Source of the DNA: JALOAP01 sp964632355
GTDB lineage: Bacteria > Chloroflexota > Dehalococcoidia > Tepidiformales > Tepidiformaceae
Length of the DNA: 18,979 bases
Assembly: GCA_964632355.1 (NCBI GenBank)
Contig: CAZWBW010000054.1
Coordinates: 1-18,979, forward strand
Direction: 5' to 3'
Below the pieces are notes generated by a model, which worked only from the letters and a program-made list of their open reading frames with translations, was not told the origin of the DNA and searched no databases. This document shows, piece by piece, positions 1 through 8,576 of the stretch; positions within the stretch are counted from its first letter, which is position 1; the number at the start of each line of letters is the position of its first letter. The translations under genes were made by a program, and so were the position numbers.

Positions 1-1
1 C

Positions 2-573
2 GACGACCTCAACCTGCCGCTCATCGTGCTCTGGCCGGGCGCCCCGAGCGATGACGTCGTCCAGCTCCTCCAGCGTGGCGCCGAAGACGTGATCACCGAG
101 TCGCTCGGCGGCGATGCCCACGCCGCCCGTGTCGCCGCCATCATTCGCCGAACCGTACAGAGCCGCCGGCCCCTCAGTCGCCGCGTCACCTGGGGCGAAA
201 CGTCCGTCGACCTCGATAGCCGCATTGTCACGAGCCCCGCGGCCGCGTCACGCTCTCGCGCTCCGAGCATGCCCTGCTGGTCGCGCTTCTGCGCAGCGAC
301 GGGAGAACGAGCAATCAGCAGGAGCTCATCGCCGCCATCTGGGGGAGCTCGTCCCGCGGTTCGGCGCACAGCCTGAGGCTCTGCGTCCGCCAGCTCCGCG
401 AGAAGATCGAAGCCGATCCCTCGCGGCCGCGCCGGCTGCTCAACGTCTGGGGTGTCGGCTATCGGCTCAGCGAACCCGATGACGAGCGGCGTTCGACACT
501 CGAAGCCGAAACGCAGCGGCTCATGGCTCGGGTGGTTGGATCGCCAGCCGGTACCCGAGCGATCGGTGCGTGA
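2..573 (+). pseudogene. OmpR/PhoB-type response regulator, 3' part, interrupted by a frameshift
   Basis: This is the C-terminal portion of a DNA-binding response regulator whose 5' end lies outside the window. Frame 2 reads the end of a receiver domain (PLIVLW, then GAEDVIT) and the start of a winged-helix domain (VDLDSRIV), then loses similarity near base 238. The frame one base away continues the winged helix exactly where expected: RGRVTLSRSEHALLVALL, then LRLCVRQLREKIEADP and GVGYRL, to a TGA at 571-573. The switch falls in a CCCC run at 235-238, and one extra C would restore a single reading frame. So it is either a real frameshift or a sequencing error. The receiver is already degenerate: the usual T-K-P motif reads T-E-S. 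The restored 3' end runs about 35 residues beyond the conserved domain and overlaps the convergent regulator gene by 53 bp. The family is clear; whether the gene is functional is not. Confidence 0.7.
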
Positions 574-1285
574 TGATGAGCTGCGGGCGCGAGGGGTCCT
601 CCTCGAGCTTCGCCCGCAGGTACCCGATGTACAGCCGCACGTAGTGCAGGTCGTTCACGTAATCGTCGCCCCACACCGCGCGCAGCAGGTCCTCCGCGGC
701 CACCACCTGCCCCGCCCGCTCGGCCAGCACGCTCAGAAGCCGGAACTCGGTCGGCGTGAGACTTACGGGTTCGCCGTTCAGTGTCACCTCGCCGCGTTCG
801 AGGTCCACGCGAAGCCGTCCGGTCTCGAGCGGCTGGCTCGTCGCCTGGCTTCGCCGGAGCGCGGTTCGCAGCCGGGCGATGAGTTCGTGGCCCGGGATTG
901 GTTGCGTGAGCGCGATATCCGCCCCCTGGTCGAGACACGCCACCACTGTTTGCTCCGAAAGCAGACGCGGCACCACCGCGATCGGGAACTGTCCGAGTGC
1001 GCGCAGCACCGCCACCTGTTCGGCGGCCTGCGCGTCGTCGCCAAGCAGCACCACCGCGTCGGGTGGGGCCTCGAGGATCTCGTGCACCGCCTCGCTGATC
1101 CCGGGCGCCGTGCGCACGTCCAGCGTCGCGGAGTCGATGGTGCCGGGTAGCAACGCGCCTGCCGATTCGGTGCCAACGAGCAGTACCCGGAGCGGCGTCG
1201 GCGCCGGCTCCGGGCGGGCGCGTGGAGCACCCCCTTGGTCCGGGGGCCGGCTCCGCTCGCCTCGGTCGTCCTGCTCCTGGTTCAT
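521..1285 (-). CDS. OmpR-family winged-helix regulator with atypical receiver domain
   Basis: A 254-residue transcription factor. An N-terminal Pro/Arg-rich stretch (1-30) precedes a receiver-like fold (about 32-143) and a winged-helix DNA-binding domain (about 157-250). The latter has LTPTEFRLLSVL, the recognition-helix region VRLYIGYLRAKLEEDP and the closing RSLGYRL, as in PhoB/OmpR. The receiver keeps its hydrophobic strands but lacks the phosphorylation site. The acidic pair after strand 1 reads VGTE, the phospho-acceptor position in PDAVVLLGDD is Leu or Gly, and the conserved Lys of T-K-P is Gln (TQP, 127-129). It therefore probably works without classical phosphotransfer, and no histidine kinase is adjacent. 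ATG at 1285 was chosen because GGGGGAG lies just upstream; in-frame codons extend to 1531 but would overlap the neighbouring Crp-type gene. Targets are unknown. Confidence 0.85.
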   Translation of the reverse strand: MNQEQDDRGERSRPPDQGGAPRARPEPAPTPLRVLLVGTESAGALLPGTIDSATLDVRTAPGISEAVHEILEAPPDAVVLLGDDAQAAEQVAVLRALGQFPIAVVPRLLSEQTVVACLDQGADIALTQPIPGHELIARLRTALRRSQATSQPLETGRLRVDLERGEVTLNGEPVSLTPTEFRLLSVLAERAGQVVAAEDLLRAVWGDDYVNDLHYVRLYIGYLRAKLEEDPSRPQLIITHRSLGYRLAIQPPEP

Positions 1286-1484
1286 TGCTCCCCCGCCAGC
1301 CGCCCCGAAAGGTTCTCGAACACTACAGCGTGCGGTGCCTCGGGATGGTTTCGCAGCGAACTCCGTTCGCACGGTCGTCCGCCCGGCGAACCCGGCCTGG
1401 AGGCGCTGGGACCGAACAGGCGGAATGCAGGCCGGCCGCGCCAACGGCGCGCGGAAGCGTACGGCCCCTGGGGTAACGGGATCG

Positions 1485-2249
1485 TTACGCTGGATACACG
1501 AGCAGCACGTCCTGGGTAACGTGGAGCGCACGCCGGCGCAGTTCCCCGGGCCGGAGGATCGTGATCGCGCCGCGGTCCAGCCGGATGACGCCTGCGTCCT
1601 GGTAGCTGCCGAGCACCAGGTTCACTCGCACCCGCGTCGCGCCCAGCATGCCGCCGAACTCCGCCTGGGTGAGCGGGAACGGCACCTCGATCCCGTTCGT
1701 TCCCGGCGTCCCGTAGCGCTCAGCTAATTCCAGCAATCGCCGCGCCATGCGCGTCGAGAGGTCGTACAGGTGGATCTCCTCGATGCGCTCGTTCCGGCCC
1801 CGCAGCTGCGTTGCCAGCGCTTCGACGAACGACATCATGAGCCGCGGGTTGTTCCGTAGCAGCGACTGCAGCACTTCCCGCCGCAGTGCGTACGTCAACG
1901 TCGGCAGCGCCGCGGTGACCGTTTCGGGCGCCGGTCCACGATCGAGCGTGGCAACCTCGCCGAACCAATCGCCCTCGGCCAGCATCCCCAGGATGACTTC
2001 TTCGCCTTCTTCCGAGGTGAGGCTCAGTTTGACGCAGCCCTCTGCGATCACGTGGAGCGCGCCCGGGGGATCTTCCCGGTGCACGATAACTTCGCCTTTG
2101 CGGTATTTCCGCGGATAGAGGTGTTCCAGCGCGAAAGCCGCCTCGTCTGCGTTGAGGTGGCGAAACAGCGGACTTCTCGAAAGGAGTTCTGACTTGTCGG
2201 GCTCTCGCTCGCTCTCTCGGGGGCCGGAGATCGCGCTGCGCGTCGCCAT
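1485..2249 (-). CDS. Crp/Fnr-family transcriptional regulator
   Basis: A 254-residue regulator with an N-terminal cyclic-nucleotide-binding-type beta-roll (about 22-140: SPLFRHLNADE, KGEVIVHREDPPG, LHVIAEGCVKL, GDWFGEVATLDRGP). A long dimerisation helix follows (about 140-170), then a C-terminal Crp-type HTH (PLTQAEFGGMLGATRVRVNLVL, with the wing GAITIL). In CRP an Arg in the phosphate-binding cassette (usually GPRSATV or ERSA) contacts the cyclic-nucleotide phosphate. Here the segment reads GPAPETV, so that Arg is missing. No N-terminal Cys cluster for an Fnr-type Fe-S centre is visible. The effector is therefore unknown and could be another small molecule. The start at 2249 has a strong AAGGAGGA ten bases upstream. 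It is divergent from the ABC exporter gene across about 215 bp, so it may control that gene and itself; this is inference from position. Confidence 0.9.
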   Translation of the reverse strand: MATRSAISGPRESEREPDKSELLSRSPLFRHLNADEAAFALEHLYPRKYRKGEVIVHREDPPGALHVIAEGCVKLSLTSEEGEEVILGMLAEGDWFGEVATLDRGPAPETVTAALPTLTYALRREVLQSLLRNNPRLMMSFVEALATQLRGRNERIEEIHLYDLSTRMARRLLELAERYGTPGTNGIEVPFPLTQAEFGGMLGATRVRVNLVLGSYQDAGVIRLDRGAITILRPGELRRRALHVTQDVLLVYPA

Positions 2250-2465
2250 ACAGAAATCGTCCTCCTTGCCCGCAAGGCTGCGGCGAGGGCTGTCTCCGCA
2301 GCATCAGAGGACTCTAGGAAATCTGTTGGTTCCCGGTGCCGCCGGTGGAGGTCAGCGCCCTGCCAGCCACCCGCGAAGAGGGTTGCTCCCCCGGTCCCGA
2401 ACCTCATGAAGTCCTTATGCTCCTCATGTTCTGGGCCGACAAACCCGTTTGTATCGTCGCGCCCG
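2250..2465. promoter_or_regulatory. Divergent intergenic region between Crp-type regulator and ABC exporter
   Basis: This 216-bp gap must hold the promoters for both divergent genes. On the minus strand the Crp-type gene has a good AAGGAGGA ribosome-binding site (about 2260-2267). A 7-bp inverted repeat (GCTGCGG 2277-2283, CCGCAGC 2296-2302) lies just upstream, in its likely leader. I see no convincing -35/-10 pair and no classical TGTGA-N6-TCACA or TTGAT-N4-ATCAA operator on either strand. Confidence 0.4.
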
Positions 2466-4595
<2,130 letters not shown>

Positions 4596-4621
4596 CGGCA
4601 TTCAGGGCCAGGAGGAGAAAA

Positions 4622-6019
4622 ATGTTGGCCTTTCGCAGAAAGGGTCTCGGAGCGTGTGCCCGGGCGATCGTCGTGTTCGCCGCTATCGTGGCGCCGGTTC
4701 TCGTCCCACTACAGGCGGATGCCGGCGGCAGCCGCCCCAGCGGTTACGAAGCGAAGCATCACCGGGGGGCCGCGAACGAACCCACGCCCACAGCGACCGG
4801 GTCTCCGGTCCCGTCATCCACGGCGGAAAGTAGCGCCGCGGCCGTCCCGGCGGATCCGTCGCCGTCGCCCACGCCCGCCGAGTCAACAACCCCGGTGGCG
4901 AGGACAGAAGCGCCGTCCCCGTCGCCGTCCCCGGCCCCGCCGCACAGCCCCACTGCCCCGGCCATCGAGTCCGCACCAGCCGAGAACGCGGACACACCGG
5001 CAGCCCCCACCGCGGATGCCACCGTCGGCGGAACACAGGCCGCTTCGCCCACGGCGACACCCACCGCGTCCGCGACCAGCGCAACGGCGACCCCGCCGGG
5101 CAGTGCGACCCCATCCCCGTCGGCGACCGCCACCACTCCCGCGCCGAGCGACCCGACGCCCGCCCCCGCCAGCGACGATGCGACCCCACCGGACACCCAC
5201 GAAGAGGAGGACGAATCGCCGCCAGACAGTGAGGATCGAACGCTCTCGTCGCATTACGACCGGCACCCGCACGAGCACGAAGCGCCACCCAGGCAGTACC
5301 CGCAATACCCGCGCGATTCGCTCTTGCGCAAACTCGCCGCCATCGGTCAGCAGCTCTCTATCGGCTGGACGAACACTTCATCCGTCGGCGGCGCACAGTG
5401 GAACACGCAGGTCGCAAGCAACAGCGCCGCAGTTCAACAGACCTGTATCTATAGCCTCTGTTCGAACCGGGCCATCATCGGGCAGCAGAACGTGCTGGAA
5501 GCCGGCAATATCGCCGGGCTCGACGCCGCGCAGGTGAACACCGCCGGCTCCGTTGGTTCGCAGTCGAACACGCAGGTCTCCAGCAACGACGCCTACGTCG
5601 CGCAGATCTGCATCGACTGGTGCGTGAACTACACGTTCATCTACCAGGGCGATTTCCTCACCGGCGCGAACCTCGCCGCCGCGAACGCCGCCGCCGAGCT
5701 CGCCCAGGCCAACACCCAGGTCTCGGCGAACACCGCCCACGTCGAGCAGTACTGCAACACGAACTGCGCCAACATCGCCATCATCCTGCAGTCGTCGATC
5801 CAGCTCGCGCTGAACGCGGTCGCATCGGTCGCCGAGGACGTTTCGGTGGCGACGGTACCGGCGGCGGCCGGCGCGGGATCCCAGTCGAACACGCAGGTGG
5901 CGCTGAACACCGCCAACGTGGTGCAGGGATGCGCCGGCGTCTGCTGGAACACAGTCATCGTTTGGCAGGGGACGGTGCAGGAGGCGTTGAATGTCATCTC
6001 GCCGCCCGGCCAGGTTTAA
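4622..6019 (+). CDS. Secreted Pro/Ser/Thr-rich protein with four Cys-pair repeats
   Basis: A 465-residue exported protein of unrecognised family. ATG 4622 has an excellent AGGAGGAG site upstream. Residues 1-34 form a Sec signal peptide: basic FRRKGLGACAR, a hydrophobic core, and likely cleavage after ADA (34). Residues about 50-200 are low-complexity Pro/Ser/Thr/Ala, like a wall-spanning or glycosylated stalk, followed by an acidic and His-rich linker (HEEEDESPPDSED, then HYDRHPHEHE). The C-terminal 215 residues carry four imperfect repeats beginning with NTQV at residues 261, 316, 364 and 423. The pattern is Q-x-N-T-Q-V-x-x-N-x-A-x-V-x-Q-x-C-x(3,4)-C-x-N, then a hydrophobic I/V strand and Gln. 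Regular Asn/Gln ladders suggest a beta-solenoid or curli-like stack, with each Cys pair able to form a disulfide. There is no LPXTG motif or C-terminal anchor. It may share a transcript with the ABC exporter. Function is unknown; a surface adhesin or matrix protein is the best guess. Confidence 0.85.
   Translation: MLAFRRKGLGACARAIVVFAAIVAPVLVPLQADAGGSRPSGYEAKHHRGAANEPTPTATGSPVPSSTAESSAAAVPADPSPSPTPAESTTPVARTEAPSPSPSPAPPHSPTAPAIESAPAENADTPAAPTADATVGGTQAASPTATPTASATSATATPPGSATPSPSATATTPAPSDPTPAPASDDATPPDTHEEEDESPPDSEDRTLSSHYDRHPHEHEAPPRQYPQYPRDSLLRKLAAIGQQLSIGWTNTSSVGGAQWNTQVASNSAAVQQTCIYSLCSNRAIIGQQNVLEAGNIAGLDAAQVNTAGSVGSQSNTQVSSNDAYVAQICIDWCVNYTFIYQGDFLTGANLAAANAAAELAQANTQVSANTAHVEQYCNTNCANIAIILQSSIQLALNAVASVAEDVSVATVPAAAGAGSQSNTQVALNTANVVQGCAGVCWNTVIVWQGTVQEALNVISPPGQV
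5402..5998 (+). repeat. Four tandem coding repeats of the NTQV...C-x(3,4)-C unit
   Basis: Within the secreted protein gene the codons for Asn-Thr-Gln-Val recur at 5402, 5567, 5711 and 5888, giving unit lengths of 55, 48 and 59 residues. Each unit has Asn and Gln at fixed positions and two close cysteines: TCIYSLC, ICIDWC, YCNTNC and GCAGVC. DNA identity between units is moderate, so these are old protein-level repeats rather than recent DNA duplications. Confidence 0.8.
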
Positions 6020-6021
6020 CC

Positions 6022-6044
6022 CACGGCCGTAACACAGGGCCGTG
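6022..6044 (+). terminator. Hairpin 1 after the repeat protein gene
   Basis: The arms are CACGGCC (6022-6028) and GGCCGTG (6038-6044), a perfect 7-bp stem with a 9-base loop. It starts 3 bases after the stop codon and is followed by TTCAAA, with only a weak T run. Position and pairing suggest a transcript end or mRNA-stabilising stem. Confidence 0.45.
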
Positions 6045-6059
6045 TTCAAACGGTTCAGA

Positions 6060-6094
6060 ACGTGGAAGGCCACATTCTCCTGGCCCTTCCACGT
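6060..6094 (+). terminator. Hairpin 2, long G/C-rich stem
   Basis: The arms are ACGTGGAAGGCC (6060-6071) and GGCCCTTCCACGT (6082-6094). They form a 12-bp stem with one bulged C and a 10-base loop. No T tract follows, so it is either a non-canonical terminator or a processing/stability element. Confidence 0.5.
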
Positions 6095-6097
6095 GTG

Positions 6098-6127
6098 GCG
6101 CCCCGGTTGTGCAGCGCACCGGGGCGC
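6098..6127 (+). terminator. Hairpin 3, perfect 10-bp stem
   Basis: The arms are GCGCCCCGGT (6098-6107) and ACCGGGGCGC (6118-6127), fully complementary with a 10-base loop. It begins 3 bases after hairpin 2 ends. There is no T run downstream. The next gene starts about 75 bp later. Confidence 0.5.
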
Positions 6128-6204
6128 TACCAGTCCCTGCCAAAGACCTTCCCCCTGTGGCGCGAGTCATGGACACTGTGCGCAATCAGCTCAGGTGGTG
6201 CTTC

Positions 6205-6687
6205 GTGAACGTGTGGTCTCGATCGGTGCTTGCTGGGTTCGTCCTCTCCGCGGCCGCGGTGGGTTCGGTGCTCTCGCTCCCCTTCGCGGCTGCGCAGGAC
6301 AGCGAGCTCCCCTACCGCTCGGCGCTCCCGATGCTCGCCTCCGACGGTCTCATCGATCCGCTGCCGCCGGCCGACCCCGCGTACTGCGTTGTGCCGCCTT
6401 CGACGCCTCCCAACCCGCCGAACCAGGACGTGGTCACCGGCAACCTCTCGATCGGCGGTCTGCCCGCGCCGGCCGGCACCCTGGTCCAGCTCTTCTTCGA
6501 CGGTAAGGCGGGTCCGGCAGTTCGAACCGACACGGTTGGTGTCTACCGGTTCGAGTACGGCATTGGCGGCGCGAATTGCGCCAACCGCCCCGGCGCAGCC
6601 GTGAGCGTCCAGGTTGCCGGCCAGGCCTTCCCGACCGGCAAGGTCGTTGGCGACGTGTTTATCCGGCTGGACATCGCTATCCCCTGA
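6205..6687 (+). CDS. Small secreted protein, predicted beta-sandwich
   Basis: A 160-residue exported protein. GTG 6205 is preferred because AGGTGG lies 7 bases upstream. An in-frame ATG at 6169 would add 12 residues but has no ribosome-binding site. The N-terminus is a signal peptide: VWSRS, a hydrophobic core rich in Ala/Val/Leu, and likely cleavage in FAAA-QD near residue 30. After a Pro-rich segment (LPPADP, PPSTPPNPPNQD), residues about 75-160 alternate like an Ig or transthyretin/carboxypeptidase-regulatory fold: VTGNLSIGG, TLVQLFFDGK, VGVYRFEYGIG, AVSVQVAGQAF and VGDVFIRLDI. The VTG...G(V/Y)Y pattern is typical of such domains. Two cysteines (AYC, ANC) could pair. It is separated from the preceding secreted protein gene by three hairpins, so it may be expressed independently. 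I do not recognise a specific family or function. Confidence 0.7.
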   Translation: MNVWSRSVLAGFVLSAAAVGSVLSLPFAAAQDSELPYRSALPMLASDGLIDPLPPADPAYCVVPPSTPPNPPNQDVVTGNLSIGGLPAPAGTLVQLFFDGKAGPAVRTDTVGVYRFEYGIGGANCANRPGAAVSVQVAGQAFPTGKVVGDVFIRLDIAIP

Positions 6688-6779
6688 GGGCGTTTCCTCG
6701 ATTTCGCACGAAGAAAGCGGTAAACGCGAGTTTGTTGTACGCGCGTCAGTAGCGCGCCGCGGACTGTACTAATTGGGGG

Positions 6780-7028
6780 ATGGATCTCCAACGAATCGCC
6801 GAAGAGCTCCACGCACGGTTGCACAAGGAACGTGACGGCAGCGTGCTCGCGGTGTGGTACGACGGCTCGATTACCGTCGAGCAGTTCTCGTTTCGTGAAG
6901 GCCGCCGGCTGCCCGATGGAAGCTGGGAGCCGTCCCTGGTCTCCATTCCCGCGAAGGCTCCGCTGACCGTCCGGGACATCCTCGCACGGCTCGAAGCGGC
7001 GGTGGCTCGGGCGCGCCGCACCGCCTGA
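6780..7028 (+). CDS. Small hypothetical protein, 82 residues
   Basis: A short soluble protein without signal peptide or membrane segment. It has an N-terminal amphipathic helix (LQRIAEELHARLHKE), a central beta-like part (GSVLAVWYDGSITVEQFSF) and a C-terminal helix (TVRDILARLEAAVARARRT). The start ATG at 6780 follows TTGGGGG, which can serve as a ribosome-binding site. Codons show the same strong third-position G/C bias as neighbouring genes, supporting that it is coding. It lies alone between a secreted protein gene and the MFS gene, with gaps of 92 and 81 bp. I recognise no family and infer no function. Confidence 0.6.
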   Translation: MDLQRIAEELHARLHKERDGSVLAVWYDGSITVEQFSFREGRRLPDGSWEPSLVSIPAKAPLTVRDILARLEAAVARARRTA

Positions 7029-7109
7029 TCCGTTCGGGAAATCAAGTCCGTTTACGGATTCTCTCGGCCCAGGAAGTGCGGGGCCGGGCGGAATTCGGCA
7101 AAATCGGGG

Positions 7110-8435
7110 ATGTGCTCCTCCCCGGAGTACCAGTGGGGTCATTTGGCATCGTCGACTTTTCGCTCGCTGAGCCTGCCGCAATTTCGTTGGCTCTTCGCTA
7201 GCAACTCCGCGTTTTTCTACGCCATGAACGCGCAGTTCGTTGCGCGTTCCTACCTCGCCTACGACCTGACCGAAAGCCCGCTCGCGCTCGGCCTCGTGAA
7301 CCTCGCCGTCGCGCTCCCGATGCTCGTCATCTCGCCGTTCGGCGGCGCCGTCGCCGACCGCGTCGAAAAGCGCCGGCTCATCATGGCGGGACAGGCAACC
7401 ATCCTCGTGAGCGAGGCCATTGTCTTCCTCCTCCTGCTCGGCGGGCTGATCGAGTTCTGGCACCTCATGGCGGTCGTGTTTGTCAGTGGCACAGCGTTCC
7501 CGTTCGTGATGCCCGCCCGCCAGTCGATCGCCGTCGAAATCGTCGGGCGTTCGAATCTCGCGAACGCCATGGCGCTGCAGATGGGTTCGATGAACGCCAT
7601 GCGTATCGTCGCGCCGGCCGCCGCAGGCTTCTTCATCTACCTCATCGGCATTACCCCGACCTACCTCATCGCGGTGTGCGTGTACGGGACCGCGCTCCTC
7701 GGGATGACGCGGGTTCGGAAGTCCTATCCGCGCGCTCGCACCGAACCCACGACCATCCTGGCCGACATCCGCGAGGGCGTGGCGTACCTCTGGTCCGACC
7801 GCCCGGTTCGGACATTGCTGGTGCTTGGCCTTGTGCCGCTGCTGCTTGCGCTGCCGTTCCAGTCGATGCTCGTCGTGTTCGCCGAAGACGTCTGGGACGT
7901 CGGCTCACGCGGGCTCGGCGTACTCCAGGCTGCGGCCGGCCTCGGCGGCCTCGTCGGCGCCCTTCTCGTGGCACGCTTCGGCGACACCCGCGAGAAGATG
8001 CTCGTCATGCTTATCTCCCTGGTGGGCTTCACCGTCACCCTCTTCTTCTTCGCGGTATCCCCGTGGTTCTTCGCGGCGCTTGTGCTGGTGCTCGTCGCTG
8101 ATGCCTTCGCCAGCATCTTCCAGACCCTCAACAACACCATCATCCAGGTGCTCATTCCCGACGAAATGCGGGGCCGGGTACTCAGCCTGATGATGATGTC
8201 GTTCGGGCTCACCCCGCTCGGGACGCTGCTCGTCAGCGCCGTCGCCGAATGGGCCGGGGCGCCTGTCGCGGTCGCCGGTGCCTGTGCGCTCACCCTCGCG
8301 ATCGGTCTCCTGATGTTCGCAACGAGCTCCTCGCTCCGGGGCGTGAACGACCTCGCCGCTGCCCGCGAAGCAGCACCTGCCTCGCCGGAACCCGTTCGCC
8401 TCAACCCCGTCCCCGACCACGCCTCGACGCACTGA
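7110..8435 (+). CDS. MFS transporter, DHA3/EntS-like
   Basis: A 441-residue polytopic membrane protein, the usual size for a 12-helix major facilitator. The first domain opens with LSLPQFRWLFASNSAFFYAMN, typical of the MFS_3 (enterobactin exporter EntS / macrolide efflux) branch. It is followed by the signature GGAVADRVEKRRLIM between helices 2 and 3, and a PARQSIAVEIVGRSNLANAMAL segment that is characteristic of this branch. The second half has ARFGDTREKMLV and PDEMRGRVLSLMMM. The C-terminus is a hydrophilic tail of about 35 residues. The likely role is proton-driven export of a small molecule or drug; the substrate is unknown. ATG 7110 has GGGG just upstream; a TTG at 7143 is an alternative start. 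It may be monocistronic, since the monooxygenase downstream is 141 bp away and has its own promoter-like element. Confidence 0.9.
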   Translation: MCSSPEYQWGHLASSTFRSLSLPQFRWLFASNSAFFYAMNAQFVARSYLAYDLTESPLALGLVNLAVALPMLVISPFGGAVADRVEKRRLIMAGQATILVSEAIVFLLLLGGLIEFWHLMAVVFVSGTAFPFVMPARQSIAVEIVGRSNLANAMALQMGSMNAMRIVAPAAAGFFIYLIGITPTYLIAVCVYGTALLGMTRVRKSYPRARTEPTTILADIREGVAYLWSDRPVRTLLVLGLVPLLLALPFQSMLVVFAEDVWDVGSRGLGVLQAAAGLGGLVGALLVARFGDTREKMLVMLISLVGFTVTLFFFAVSPWFFAALVLVLVADAFASIFQTLNNTIIQVLIPDEMRGRVLSLMMMSFGLTPLGTLLVSAVAEWAGAPVAVAGACALTLAIGLLMFATSSSLRGVNDLAAAREAAPASPEPVRLNPVPDHASTH

Positions 8436-8514
8436 CGGCGCCGACAACGGGCTGCCATCCCGGTCTCGGGCTCCCAAATCTTTTCGAATTATGTTCCTCG
8501 CTTATGGGGCGTAT

Positions 8515-8545
8515 TTGTGGCAAACGGGGTAAGCTGCGCGATAAT
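8515..8545 (+). promoter_or_regulatory. Candidate promoter for the monooxygenase gene
   Basis: GATAAT at 8540-8545 matches five of six positions of the -10 consensus and stands out in GC-rich DNA. The best -35 is TTGTGG (8515-8520), 19 bases upstream, which is longer than ideal. It lies just upstream of the AAGGAG ribosome-binding site at about 8563-8568 and the ATG at 8577. Confidence 0.35.
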
Positions 8546-8576
8546 TCGCCAGAGGCAAAATAAAAGGAGTCCGGCC

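Noticed and set aside
4780..5215. Low-complexity DNA resembling a repeat array or CRISPR-like region
   Set aside because: There are no constant repeats or spacers; it encodes the Pro/Ser/Thr-rich stalk of the secreted protein in a consistent reading frame.
8436..8500. Possible terminator after the MFS gene (CCCG-GTCT-CGGG followed by CTTTT)
   Set aside because: The stem is only 4 bp and is separated from the T run by 12 bases; too weak to call.
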